64,000 nt of DNA from Lineus longissimus (taxonomy: Eukaryota > Nemertea > Pilidiophora > Heteronemertea > Lineidae): positions 8,434,349-8,498,348 of the forward strand of contig NC_088318.1 of assembly GCF_910592395.1 (NCBI RefSeq), given 5' to 3'. This document shows, piece by piece, positions 11,665 through 23,163 of this stretch. Both the position numbers and the translations under genes were made by a program. How positions within the stretch are numbered: position 1 is the stretch's first letter; the number at the start of each line of letters is the position of its first letter. Under the pieces are notes generated by a model. It ran no database searches. It was not told where the DNA came from and worked only from the letters and a program-made list of their open reading frames with translations.

Positions 11665-11850
11665 TTTCATTGATTTACACTTCGATGCAGGATAGTTTTT
11701 GGTTCACCGGTACAGTGAGTCTATACAACCTAACCACCAATAATATACAACCTAACCACCAAATATCTGTACGGTGACCACAATGGCCCTTGACCGTTTC
11801 ATTGATTTACACTTCAATGCAGGATAGTTTTTGGCTCACCGGTACGGTGA
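11619..11850 (+). repeat. tandem 'end-spacer-start' array of family A termini
   Basis: A unit with period 132 bp (element end, then TTTCATTGATTTACACTTC spacer, then element start with TTCACCGGTAC or CTCACCGGTAC) occurs at about 11619-11750 and again at 11751-11850. Between them is a minimal element (11701-11795) in which the 5' terminus is joined almost directly to the 3' terminus. Confidence 0.7.
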
Positions 11851-12443
11851 GTCTTTACAACACCGCAGTGTCCGTCGTCATCATCGTCATCCGTCATAGC
11901 CTATTTAAAAAATAGTGGCATGTTTCTTAACTGCTTAATAGCTATGAACTTGAAATTTGGTACACATGACTCCCTACATCATATAACCTCTGACGAATTT
12001 CGGTCTGATCTGATTCTCGACTTCGCCACCAGGGGGCCAATACTAAAAAAGGTAAAAAGTCCAATATCTCGCTTAATAGTGACTTGTTTTCAATTTTATT
12101 TTGATGGTAGGTACTCAGAGCAAGGATACATCACATGTTCTACGGGTTTTTGATATGACCTTATTTTCAAGGTCACAGAGGTCAAATAGTGTGAATTGGC
12201 TGTTTGTGTGTAACTATAGCACATTTCTTAACCACTATAGCTATGAACTTTAAACTTGGTACAGATGACCTGTGACACTGAATCTTTGAGGATATTCTTA
12301 TTGTACTTACTCCAAGCAACGATACATCACATGTCATACCGACTTTGGTTTGACCTATGTACTATACATGTACAATGTTTCTTAACCAAGATGAATTCCA
12401 AAGCACCAAATATCTATACGGTGAGCAGAATGGCCCCTGGCCG
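11833..12443 (+). mobile_element. family A Helitron-like element (short complete copy)
   Basis: Starts with the hairpin GGCTCACCGGTACGGTGAG, then GTCCGTCGTCATCATCGTC and about two core monomers. The CCACCAGGGGGCC motif is near 12022 and the AGGTCACAGAGGTCA motif at 12170-12184. It ends in GGTGAGCAGAATGGCCCC. No coding capacity. Confidence 0.75.
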
Positions 12444-13434
12444 TTTCATTTTTATTCATGGTAAACTGCCACAAGCCAATTCTGTTCTGCCCGATTTTTA
12501 GCTTCATTTGCAATTTTTAACTGCCAGCGAAGCTCATGGTGTACTCTCGCTTCCACGTTAAACCAGAGTCTTTCAAATGAAGAGTCAGGTCACGGCAAGT
12601 TTCCTTTGATCCCACAGCTCTCTCGGGCAATCAACTGTAAGCCATGATAAAGTCCATTTTAAATTGAATTCAGCTGCAAACTGACCTGAGGTGCAAAACA
12701 ATAATAGAACAACCAAAAATTCCAAGAAAAAATATACCCTGTACATGCAATGTGATTTATCAGATAACTAATGCATACTACATAAATTGTTGACTTACTA
12801 TTGATGTGAATGATCTTAACAATTCCGTTGGATGTGTTAGCTAATTTTGATTCGCTGCTATTTGCCAAATCAAAACAAATAATTTGCGTGCAATTAAGTT
12901 GCATGCACTCATCGGTTTGCAATTTGTTATAAAAACAACCATGATTAGGTTATAATCAATGGCAAACTTGTGACGGGCACACATATACTGTTGTGGTGGA
13001 GACTGGGGCACGTTTGCCCTTTGCGTTTTTTTCGAAAACCACCATCCTGGCATGATTTTCGGTCATATTATCGTCATATTATTGTGGAAGAAATCCACAA
13101 CGCATCTTCTAACTAAAGTTTTATTCATCTACCTGATCCTGTTTATTTTTAAGGAGCAGAATTTAACTTTGTACTCCCAAAAGTTAAAAATTTTGAACAT
13201 TTTGAAGCATAGAAGTCCTAATTATGGTTCCGACTTGATTTGTTAGTTGATCGATGTAGAATAAATTTAACAATTAAAAAAGATACAATTGTATGCCAGC
13301 ATTTGGATACATCGTCTAAAATCCTGCTCGTGGATCACATTTTCCCCTTCGGAGCGGGGCAAGTTCGCCCTGTCCTTGTGGCCTTTTAATATAAAAACAA
13401 AAAACGAAAGATTTTTCTCCAGCTTTTTAGCTCA
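12444..13434. other. unassigned non-coding sequence
   Basis: AT-rich, with no gene or repeat boundary recognised. A GGGGCACGTTTGCCC-like motif near 13000 recurs near 13350 and 15155, hinting at a further dispersed repeat. Confidence 0.35.
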
Positions 13435-14972
13435 GCTGACAAAGTCAGCAAAGCTGGTAATATTACTGAGGGAATGGTGTCTGTCCTTCCTTCCATGTCA
13501 CTTTTGGGCATTTTGTAACCGCAAGGCCTAGGCTCTTCGTTGACGCTGATAAATTAGGCGTAACCCAAGATGAACTCAGAAACCAAAAATCAGCGCGATC
13601 CGACCTACATTAAGCGAATGAGGTCATCGGGAAGTTTAAACTTCATTCCTTTATACCTCGGTCCACAGGAAATATTGTTTTCACATCTGGCCGAATATTT
13701 TTTGATAATTTTTCATTTTTACTTGTAATGGAATTAGTTTAGTTTTCACCGCCAGTTGGCGCTACAGGCACATTTAACTGAATTTTTGATGATTCAAAAG
13801 CCCGGGCTATGACGTATAGTTGCACAGTTGTATTCTGCGCATGGAATTGGGCAAGGAACCAGGCTATATTTCAGCATACCCACTGTGAATGTGACCAGGC
13901 TAAAGATGGAAGATTGATTTTGCAACACGGTAACCAATTTTCTGCTAAAAAGAAGTCAAGTAGGCGATATTATCACTACTTCCTTTCAGTGGGTATTCAT
14001 AAGGTCTTTAGGGACTACTTTCAGAAATTAGTTCTTGAAAAATTGGCCACAATTCTGTGAAAACGATATTGGAAGTGCACGCTCTGTTCGCAAATAATTT
14101 TGAAGTGGAGAATTCCCACAGTATGTGCAGTGAATCGGCATGATTCTGTTTGCATTTTAGTTTTTAGTACTACGATTCTTACATGAGTAAAAAGTAGACA
14201 TTCCAAGCAACACAATAATGTTACTCCCATAAAAATTGATTAAAAATTGACGGAGCTACAGCATTCTGTTCGGCAATTGGCAGCCCTGATAAAATACATT
14301 GCATGGTAATGTATGCCAAATGGCATACTTTAAAAAGCGCTCATTGGACAACGTAGGGAATCACCAGAAATGACGTCATCGCTGGTACTAAATAAAAAAT
14401 AGATGGGTTCCCGATCGACTCACTAGGGATACGCAGTAGAGCACAGTGTCATGAAAAACGACCCTTTGTAAATTCCAATCACCTGCAGGACAGGTCAATT
14501 TCTCTCAATAAAATTAATTTTCTTGACTCCTGTAATCTCTACCTTATTAAAAACAAAGACAGTGGTGTTGTCCCAAACTGGTCATTTCTATTTATTTTGA
14601 TCTCTGTTAAATCAGGATACCTCTCAATCACAGACAGCATTTTGTAATCCTTGTGCTGTACCACCCAGCCTGGACATACTACAGTTGTCCATGGAGATGT
14701 CACATCCTCTCTGACACTTCTTGTCTGTAAAGCTACTGATACAACATACTGAACTAGGGATATCTTCAGTTGCCTCCTGTAATATTTACATACCATGGCT
14801 GATTAGTTCAATCATATTTCTTCCAGCTGGCAGCTCTGCATTGGAAATATTAGTGGTGTAACGTGTTCTCTTGACCTTCAAACAGTAGTATAAAGCCGAT
14901 ATTTACTACTTTACACCCTCAGTCCTGTGTTATTAGGTCATCCAGCTGAGCGCCAGGCCCTTGGGCCTCTTG
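13435..14972 (+). mobile_element. family C Helitron-like element
   Basis: The 5' end is AGCTCAGCTGAC followed by its imperfect inverse (a hairpin), then GGTGTCTGTCCTTCC. The 3' end is the hairpin AGGCCCTTGGGCCT followed by CTTG and T. The first ~350 bp, ending with CGCCAGTTGGCG, and the last ~500 bp (from AAATTCCAATCACCTGCAGG) are shared with other C copies here; the middle is copy-specific. No transposase is encoded, so it is non-autonomous. Confidence 0.7.
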
Positions 14973-15300
14973 TTAATTAAGTGTTTGTGTTTTCTTTTGC
15001 AATAAATTATGTCCCTCATTGCTTTACATGGTCGATTTGCACCTTTTCCCACTTTACTGGTCCGTTTTCTCTTTTAATGCTGACCCCAACCCAAACAAGA
15101 GGCTAATGGCTTAAAGAGTGAACTTACCCCGCATGGGGGCAAACCTACCTCAATGCGGGGCACGTCCGCCTACTGTGACAAAAACTGTTAACGTTCAATT
15201 AGTTGGACAAATCAAGGTTCAAGGATCCAAAAGTGTGTTCTATTTATAGCCGAGACCCATTGCATTGGTATCACACAGAGGCCATTTGGTTTCATTCATT

Positions 15301-15351
15301 AGCTCACCTCTTAGCAGAGGTGAGCTTATCCCATACCGTGGCGTCCGTCGT

Positions 15352-15437
<86 letters not shown>

Positions 15438-16477
15438 CGTCGTCCGTTAGCAGGGCACGTTTCGTAACTGTTAGAGCTATTGAGTTGAAACTTGGTGCAC
15501 ATGTACCCTTATGTAATGACACCTTGGAGACCAAGTTTCGGTCCGATTCGTTTCATGGTTTGGCCACCAGGGGGCCAAACGTTAAAAGTGAAAATATGCA
15601 ATATCTCCCTTAATAGTAGTCGGGAAATTTTGAAAAAAATATGGTAGGTACTTCTAGCAAAGGTGCATCATATATCCTCCGGGTTTTTGATTTGACCTCC
15701 TTTTCAAGGTCACAGAGGTCAAATGGTGTAAATTGGCCGTTAGGATGTAACGATGGCACGTTTCTAAACTGCAATGACTATTGATACCAAATTTGGTACA
15801 CATTTACCCCTTAGTCAGGTGATCACAGGGACCGAAGTTTGGTCCAATATGATTCACCACTTGACCACCAGGGGGCAAAATCCAAAAACCTTAAAAATGT
15901 GATTATTCCTTAACTTCTTGCCCGATTGCCACCAATTTGATATCATGGGTACATCTAACCACCATACAGTAAATGTCACACAGGTTTTTAATTTGACCTT
16001 CTTGTCAAGGTCACAGAGGTCAAATGGCGTAAATTGGCCGTCAGGCTGTAACTATGGCACGTTTCTTAACTGCAATGACTATTGATCACAAATTAAGTAC
16101 ACATGTACCCCTTGGTCAGGTGATCTCAGGTACTGAAGTTTGGTGCGATCTGATTTGCCGTTTGGCCTCCAGGGAGGGGGCCAAATCCTAAATTCTTCAA
16201 AATGCCATTATTCCTAGTAATGACTTGCCCGATTGGCACCAATTTTATATCATAGGTACATCTAATTCTAACAACCATTCAATGTGTCACCCGGGTCTTC
16301 TTTGATTTGACCTGCTTTTCAAGGTCACAGAGGTCGAATGTACTGTAAATTGGCCATTTTGGGGAAATTGTAATTGCTTGGACCTACATCAAACCTAGCA
16401 CTACATGACACAATACCATGCTCTTTATCCATCTTTCCTCCACATGAGGTGAGCACAATGGCCCTGGCCATTTCATT
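15301..16477 (+). mobile_element. family B Helitron-like element, copy 1
   Basis: The 5' hairpin is AGCTCACCTC-TTAGC-AGAGGTGAGCT. It is followed by GGCGTCCGTC and a (GTC)n tract of about 28 uninterrupted units (15354-15437), then about three core monomers of ~300 bp. It ends in GAGGTGAGCACAATGGCCC. It is nearly identical to the copies at 20865 and 58059 apart from microsatellite length. Non-coding: the long open frames here only translate the GTC repeat. Confidence 0.85.
15354..15437 (+). repeat. (GTC)n microsatellite, about 28 units
   Basis: Uninterrupted trinucleotide run inside family B copy 1. The corresponding tracts in copies 2 and 3 have about 10 and 5 units. Confidence 0.95.
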
Positions 16478-16859
16478 TCAATATTGTGTGAAATATGACA
16501 ATTATTCTGAAAAATAAGCGAACAAGCCCGGTTTCCCCCTTACCTTATGAGATGACTCAAAATATACACATCATAATGTACATTATGTAAGGTTCAAGCC
16601 AAGTGGCCTGTTCAACAATTTTGGAACAGTATGCCTTACACCTCTCCACCAAAACAAGCTCATCGATGGGAAAATGAACTTTTTTCTAATCGTAAAAACC
16701 AAGAAACCGGGCTTCAAAATCACAAAACTATAAAATATGCCATTAGATATTAAACAGTGACATTAAGTTAGAAAAATTTTAATAAAACAAAAATGTGATT
16801 TCTAAACATGTTAACGTTTGACCCCAAAAGTCAAGACATTTTGCAATTTTTCACACCTA
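16478..16859. other. unassigned non-coding sequence
   Basis: AT-rich sequence between repeats. Nothing recognised. Confidence 0.35.
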
Positions 16860-17300
16860 GGGGCGACCATGTTCATTGGACTAGTTTGTCACAACCCATG
16901 TACACTTCAAAGGAATTGATGTAAAGGCCCAGATTTTAACTTGTTGTTCCTAGGTTGTGACTATGCATCAACCCACGTACATTTCAAAGGATTTGATGTA
17001 AAGGTTGTCCCTAGGTTATGACTATGCATCTGAGCTGCTTGGTCTCAACCTGCAATTTATAAAGCATTTGATGTAAATGCCCACACCGCCTTGACTGCTT
17101 GCCTCAAGGTGGTGGCCATGCGTCGAGTGGACTTGTTTTTCACAACCTACACTTAAAAGGAATTCATAAAAGAGGTCCAGACTGCATTTACTGGCTGTCC
17201 CTATGTTGTGACTGGACTGGTTTGTCTCCGGCCCAACTTCAACTGATTTGGTATAATGGTCCCAACTGCAGTTACTGGATGTGACCATGCATCAACTGGG
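16860..17300 (+). repeat. degenerate ~100-bp tandem repeat array
   Basis: Recurring phrase: GTTGTGAC, then ATGCATCAAC, then TACACTTCAAAGGAATT, then GATGTAAAGG. About four diverged units. The same family recurs at about 44940-45245. Confidence 0.65.
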
Positions 17301-18704
17301 TTGTGACAATCAAGCGATCATCATCGCAACCAAGAGGAAATAATGTTATTTCCCCTTGTCGCAACAAGTAAGATTAACCTACGGTTACAACCTTCAAATC
17401 GTACTCAAATCGCACTCTTTGTATGAATTCATATGAAGTTATATTGCACAACCAGATGGACCAAGCAAAGCTCTCTGGCCATAGGCCCTCTAGTTTTCTG
17501 TTGATATATGAGTAAGAATCTATACCTACCGAAAAACTACACTCTCTTAATTGAGTGCCTGAGATGTGTTTTGATTTGTTTGGGTATGATTTGGCATTAC
17601 TAGTGTCATCAGAAAAAGTTGGAACACATAGTTTTTGACAAAACAATTAAAACAATTGGAAATCCCCACAAGTGTGGCTTTCAAAACGGCAAAGTGAAAA
17701 CTTCCCTGGGCAGAAGAGATTCAGGAGGAGGAATTGATTGAGCGCTAGTTATTGCTAAATTTCCTTTTACTAGACGTCAGTCGTGTATGTGCATGTGGCC
17801 TGTGTGTGTTTTGTCTTCGGACAGACTGCATGCCATTGAGTGGAGAAGTTCACTGCAGCATCGGAAATGGTGATTTTCATGGTCCAGTGAAGTAGAAAAT
17901 CTTGGGGCAGAAAATAATAATTACCTATCTGGCGATTTCTCATCTCGCGGTTTATAAAACGCTGAATGAGACTTTGTTGGTTGGTCGGTAGTTGGAGGTA
18001 GGTAGTCCTATAGGCCTTCCATTGAAGATTGATCAGGGTGATACTCGGATCGGTTGTCAGAGGTTGGAGATCCAACTAAAATTTACGTGAAAGAGACTTG
18101 TTGGTAAGGCGGTCGGAGGTAGGAGGTAGTCCCTTGATAAGAGAATTAATGAAAAATGCCTACATATTTGATTCCATACATAACAAGGTTTATTATGTAA
18201 TTTAAATCATGAAAAATATGGCATGATACAACAGATAATAGAATAAATAAATAAAGAGGCATATGTTGTTAATACTGACCAAAATTTTATTGTATATGGA
18301 ATAATATGATAGATTATAAATGCTTTGGCCTATTCATATCATCCTAAAAATTGTACTGAGATTACCTGCAATGCTTTGGATGCGTTAACAGTTACGACAC
18401 CGAGTGCATAAAACAGAACTACACTGAAGGATGCAGCATAGTCCTACACTATCATTTCCAGTCTGAATGATGAGTAAACAAGGACCACTCTCTAAGTTTT
18501 GAATGTTTCATTAATTTTTACTCATTATAAACATGCGCATAACGTGCTATAAGCTCGTATATAATATGGCTGTAAATCCTGAGTTCTGACCGAATGCCTA
18601 TCCCATTGTTTGACATAGTTATCAGGAGCAATGGGAAAGAACAATAGGGTAGGCACTCACATTACAAAATTGAAAAAAACAACACCTTCATGTTCTCTTT
18701 GCAG
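17301..18704. other. non-coding sequence upstream of first visible SPCA exon
   Basis: No further exon or repeat was recognised. The last ~20 bp form the polypyrimidine tract and TTTGCAG acceptor of the SPCA exon at 18705. Confidence 0.4.
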
Positions 18705-18905
18705 GCAAGTCAAGCAGATATGATGGCACCCCTGATGTCTGAGTTTGCCTGCCAGCTGCCATATGATGACGTGGCCCGCAAGCTGTGCACTGACCTTGCA
18801 AATGGCCTGACTCACCCTGAGGCTGACCATAGGAAGAATATCCATGGGTACAATGAGTTTGACGTTAGTGAAGACGACCCTCTATGGAAGAAGTATATGG
18901 AGCAG
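18705..18905 (+). CDS. ATP2C1: SPCA exon: cytosolic N-terminal region
   Basis: Encodes 67 residues starting ASQADMM. It carries the cation-ATPase N-terminal motif NEFDVSEDDPLWKKYMEQ, which lies just before TM1 in SPCA pumps. The acceptor is CTCTTTGCAG and the donor CAG|GTAGGT; the exon is phase 0 at both ends. The segment before the NEF motif (LPYDDVARKLCTDLANGLTHPEA) is the expected helical N-terminal domain. An upstream ATG at 18690 is intronic and is not proposed as the start, because SPCA proteins have a further N-terminal exon. That exon was not found upstream in the window. Confidence 0.93.
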
Positions 18906-20401
18906 GTAGGTCTGAAGGCCTCAGCGTCTGTTTTTAGCTCAACTGACAACTTACTGACCTGCTTCACCGGCTCCGAGCCACCAATAGAGGTAAGGTAGCA
19001 GGGCCTGTCAGTGAAATATCCATGGGAGCTATCAGTGACAGTGGGGTACTTTACAGGATCTATGCAAAAATGAAATGGTCCAGGGATGATGTGCTCACCT
19101 CGGGTAATGTTAATGCATATCATTTGCGGTGAATATGGGGAGAACAGTCTTGGTCATTGATGTAATTTCTGTGATCTTGGAAGAAGTGGCATGGTAGTGC
19201 AGCTTTAATGGATAATTTATGTTAGCCTGGGGAGGGCTATCAATTTTCAAGATGGCCGCCAATTTTTTGGTAAAGAATAGAGAGTCCCCAGATACATCGT
19301 CAGCTCAGGGTGAACTTGTTGTATCTGACATTTTGGTTGTTACAAGAAAAACACAATCGAAGATTCAAAACCAAATGGAAATGCAGTTGTTTTGAAGAGT
19401 GTTTTTGTGTAATAGACATCAACCGGAACAGACACAAAAACGATTTAAACTTGTAATTAACTGTCATTGAGTGTGCATTAAGTTAAGATAATAAAATCAA
19501 TTTTGCAGATACAATTAGTAAACCCTGAGCCGACGCCATGTCCACACAGGTTAAGAACCTTCTAGCTGAAATAGTGATTTAATAGAAACAAAATGTACCA
19601 CCTATCGGTGATTTAGCAAACTTGCCAATCACTCCTGAGGGGTATTTCGCAGCAGTTATTTTGTAAATCGTGTTTCAGTTATAGTTGTATCTTTTGTTTC
19701 TGATTCACCCAACTCCAGGGTCGGGTCTAGCCGATTCTGGAAACAGCCTACTCATTTCTGAGATTGTTTCTCGCCATTTGACAAGATTGATATTCTTCAT
19801 TACTTCGTTCACCCTAAACAATGATGCGTAACATGCATAGGGTTTTAGCTGGCCAGTGGGGAGCTTATACAATACCGTGGCATCCGTCGTCGTCTGTTGT
19901 CTGTTAGCGGAGCACTTTTCCTAACCACAAGAGGTAGTTGGCTGAAACTTGGCATGATGGCTGTCCTGTCCAAATTTAGAGATTCTAAAGAAGTTTTAAA
20001 CACTAAGAAATGAATATCATATTAAAATGCGTTCTCTTGATAAACATGTGAACATACAGGGTGTATCAAAAAAGATTAACAGTATGATAAATTATCTCCA
20101 AATTAGCACTTAATATTTTTGGAAAATATTTTCTATTGATATTGGTAGGCAGGGGTTTAATGCATATCTGTACAAAATTTCACATTCAGCTTTTCGCGCA
20201 TGAGCGAGCAAGGGCAAATTGCTTGAACCAGGTTAAAACTGGTTTGCATCGCTAAGGGATGGCATCAAAGACCATGGGAAAGGTCATTGGGGATCCGCCT
20301 TGTTTTCCACAAAAATTGCTAATTACAGCATTAGCCCTTTTGCCTTTGGCACGTCAATTTAAAAAAGTATAAATTTTGATAAATTGCCCCCATATTAGCA
20401 T
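18906..20401. other. SPCA intron with Helitron-like end fragments
   Basis: Contains an inverted fragment (about 19060-19150) matching the 3' end of the repeat at 36140-36222 (GGTGAGCA side), a partial 5' end near 19856-19950 (GGGGAGCTTATACAATACC, then CCGTCGTCGTC), and near 20056 a CAGGGTGTATCAAAAAAG motif resembling a DNA-transposon terminus. No coding sequence. Confidence 0.5.
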
Positions 20402-20864
20402 TTTTAGCTCAGCTGACAAAGTCAGCGGAGCTAGTCAAATAGCTATTCGATTGGTGTCCGTCCTTCCATCCTTCCATCTAGCCATCTGTAGACAAAGTTG
20501 GGCATTTTGTAATCATACAACCGAGGCACTTCAAATCTAGTCTTGCTTATAAACACCGCAGAAAATGTTGCTTACGGAAAAAAATTTGGGCGATTCGACT
20601 CAAATTCAGCTGCCCAGGGGGCAAAATGCGTAATTGAAAAAACACAATTTTTTGATGCTCTATTCCAGCAGATAAAAGCTTGAAGTAAAATTGAAAAGGT
20701 CTTCATGATACAGAAGTTTTGATATAAAATAGATTAGTGTCGATTTATATCACCAGTTGGCGGTAGTGAGCAAAACTGTTGTTTGACCCCGTATGATTCC
20801 GCTTTAAATTTCCCGCCGAGGTTACCTGGAGAACTATCATCAAGAAAATGGCGGTGACCTTTTT

Positions 20865-20918
20865 AGCTCACCTCTTAGCAGAGGTGAGCTTATCCCATAC
20901 CGTGGCGTCCGTCGTCCT

Positions 20919-20950
<32 letters not shown>

Positions 20951-21984
20951 CGTCGTCCGTTAGCAGGGCACGTTTCGTAACTGTTAGAGCTATTGAGCTG
21001 AAACTTGGTACACATGTACCCTTATGTAATGACACCTTGGAGACCAAGTTTCGGTCCGATTCGTTTCATGGTTTGGCCACCAGGGGGCCAAACGTTAAAA
21101 GTGAAAATATGCAATATCTCCCTTAATAGTAGTCGGGAAATTTTGAAAAAAATATGGTAGGTACTTCTAGCAAAGGTGCATCATATATCCTCCGGGTTTT
21201 TGATTTGACCTCCTTTTCAAGGTCACAGAGGTCAAATGGTGTAAATTGGCCGTTAGGATGTAACGATGGCACGTTTCTAAACTGCAATGACTATTGATAC
21301 CAAATTTGGTACACATTTACCCCTTAGTCAGGTGATCTCAGGGACCGAAGTTTGGTCCAATATGATTCACCACTTGACCACCAGGGGGCAAAATCCAAAA
21401 ACCTTAAAAATGTGATTATTCCTTAACTTCTTGCCCGATTGCCACCAATTTGATATCATGGGTACATCTAACCACCATACAGTATATGTCACACAGGTTT
21501 TTAATTTGACCTTCTTGTCAAGGTCACAGAGGTCAAATGGCATAAATTCGCCGTCAGGCCGTAACTATGGCACGTTTCTTAACTGCAATGACTATTGATC
21601 ACAAATTAAGTACACATGTACCCCTTGGTCAGGTGATCTCAGGACCGAAGTTTGGTGCGATCTGATTTGCCGTTTGGCCACCAGGGAGGGGGCCAAATCC
21701 TAAATTCTTCAAAATGCCATTATTCCTAGTAATGACTTGCCCGATTGGCACCAATTTTATATCATAGGTACATCTAATTCTAACAACCATTCAATGTGTC
21801 ACCCGGGTCTTCTTTGATTTGACCTACTTTTCAAGGTCACAGAGGTCGAATGTATTGTAAATTGGCCATTTTGGGGAAATTGTAATTGCTTAGACCTACA
21901 TCAAACCTAACACTACATGACACAATACCATGCTCTTTATCCATCTTTCCTCTACATGAGGTGAGCACAATGGCCCTGGCCATT
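20865..21984 (+). mobile_element. family B Helitron-like element, copy 2
   Basis: Same organisation and near-identical sequence to copy 1, with a shorter (GTC)n of about 10 units. DR3-type motifs are at 21220-21234 and 21521-21535. It ends in GGTGAGCACAATGGCCC, but similarity to copy 3 continues for another ~0.9 kb. Confidence 0.85.
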
Positions 21985-22419
21985 TTTTTATGAATTGGAA
22001 GGAATTAGGACTTTCTGGATATTGTATTGAACAGAGGTGGTTTGAGGCAAATTTTTAGGAGTACGGTCACTATACATTAGCAGAAAATTAGTGAGTTTGC
22101 TTATGTTGTGTGACACAATTTATAGTGATTCAAATAATCCAGTAATTAATCCAGTAACCAAATTAGAGCTTCAGCAACAACAAATTAGTGTATGATGATT
22201 GGGACCCTAAAAGGGAAATGGGATACAATCCTCTGCAACAGTAGGCCTACATAGGGCCAAACATATATTTTGACAGATACCAAATAAATGTGGTGGAGTT
22301 GCAAATCCTCTGCAACAGTAGGTATAAGGCCTGATAACTTATATTTTTTACTGATACTGGTATCAATATGGAGGATTTAAAACAAATATATTCAGAATTG
22401 TGAAATGGCATTTTCTGTA

Positions 22420-22595
22420 TGTAGGCGAAATGGCAGTAGGCGAAATGGCGGGTAGGCGAAATGGCGGGAAGGCGAAATGGAAAGTAGGCGAAATGAGAAA
22501 TAGGCAAAATGGCAGGTAGGCAAAATGGCTGTAGGCGAAATGACGGTAGGCGAAATGGCTGTAGGCGAAATGATTGTAGGCGAAATGGCGATAAA
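22420..22595 (-). repeat. ~16-bp degenerate repeats (right arm of foldback element F)
   Basis: On the minus strand about eleven units of the type CATTTCGCCTAC plus 2-5 variable bases. Same arm as 59627-59795; inverse of the array at 57883-58050. Confidence 0.85.
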
Positions 22596-22872
22596 CCAAA
22601 TTTTGGCACGATCAGTTTTCAAATTTGACCACCAAGTGGCCGTACACAAAGTAGGCCTAATCTAGCTAATGAGTCATGTCATAAACACAGCTGTTCCCCA
22701 TATTTCATCTGGCCTAAGTTGAGAAAGAAAGAAGAGTCAAAAATATTATCTTAATTCTGTCAACACTTATGACAGAGGAAACAATCTGTGTTGGTTTTTA
22801 TTCTGATTCCTCTTGGGTCAAGATCATGGACAACATGTCCTTGCCCCAATGCCCTAGTGGTTGCCGTGTCTG

Positions 22873-22892
22873 CCTAACCCTAACCCTAACCC
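22873..22892 (+). repeat. short telomere-like CCCTAA run
   Basis: About three CCTAAC units. The identical run is at 60074-60094 in the duplicated segment. Confidence 0.6.
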
Positions 22893-22897
22893 ACCTA

Positions 22898-23163
22898 AGC
22901 CTAGTAATGACTTGCCCGATTGGCACCAATTTTATATCATAGGTACATCTAATTCTAACAACCATTCAATGTGTCACCAGGGTCTTCTTTGATTTGACCT
23001 ACTTTTCAAGGTCACAGAGGTCGAATGTACTGTAAATTGGCCATTTTGGGGAAATTGTAATTGCTTGGACCTACATCAAACCTAACACTACATGACACAA
23101 TACCATGTTCTTTATCCATCTTTCCTCCACATGAGGTGAGCACAATGGCCCTGGCCATTTCAT
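22898..23163 (+). mobile_element. family B Helitron-like 3' end fragment
   Basis: Starts inside the last monomer (TAGTAATGACTTGCCCGATT) and ends with ATGAGGTGAGCACAATGGCC. It forms the far end of the composite unit 20865-23163. Confidence 0.8.

Larger units (their letters stand above)
21985..22897 (+). repeat. flank shared with the 58-60 kb locus
   Basis: Almost identical to 59174-60104. It contains the right arm of the foldback repeat (22420-22595), the sequence beyond that arm, and a CCCTAA run at 22873-22892. The shared segment starts exactly at the family B 3' end. Confidence 0.85.

Noticed and set aside
15203-15613. Open frames rich in Arg or Ser runs
   Set aside because: They only translate the (GTC)n microsatellite of a Helitron-like repeat; the same pattern recurs at 20848-21126.
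18690-18704. ATG just before the SPCA exon as the start codon
   Set aside because: It lies in the polypyrimidine tract and acceptor; SPCA proteins have additional N-terminal residues encoded upstream.
22420-22595. Regular short repeats resembling a CRISPR array
   Set aside because: Units are ~16 bp with 2-5 bp variable linkers, no spacer-length unique sequence, and the genome is animal.
22247-22649. Periodic HFAY/FRLQ-type proteins on the minus strand
   Set aside because: Translations of the ~16-bp CATTTCGCCTAC repeats in three frames; identical frames recur at 59450-59851 with the duplicated segment.
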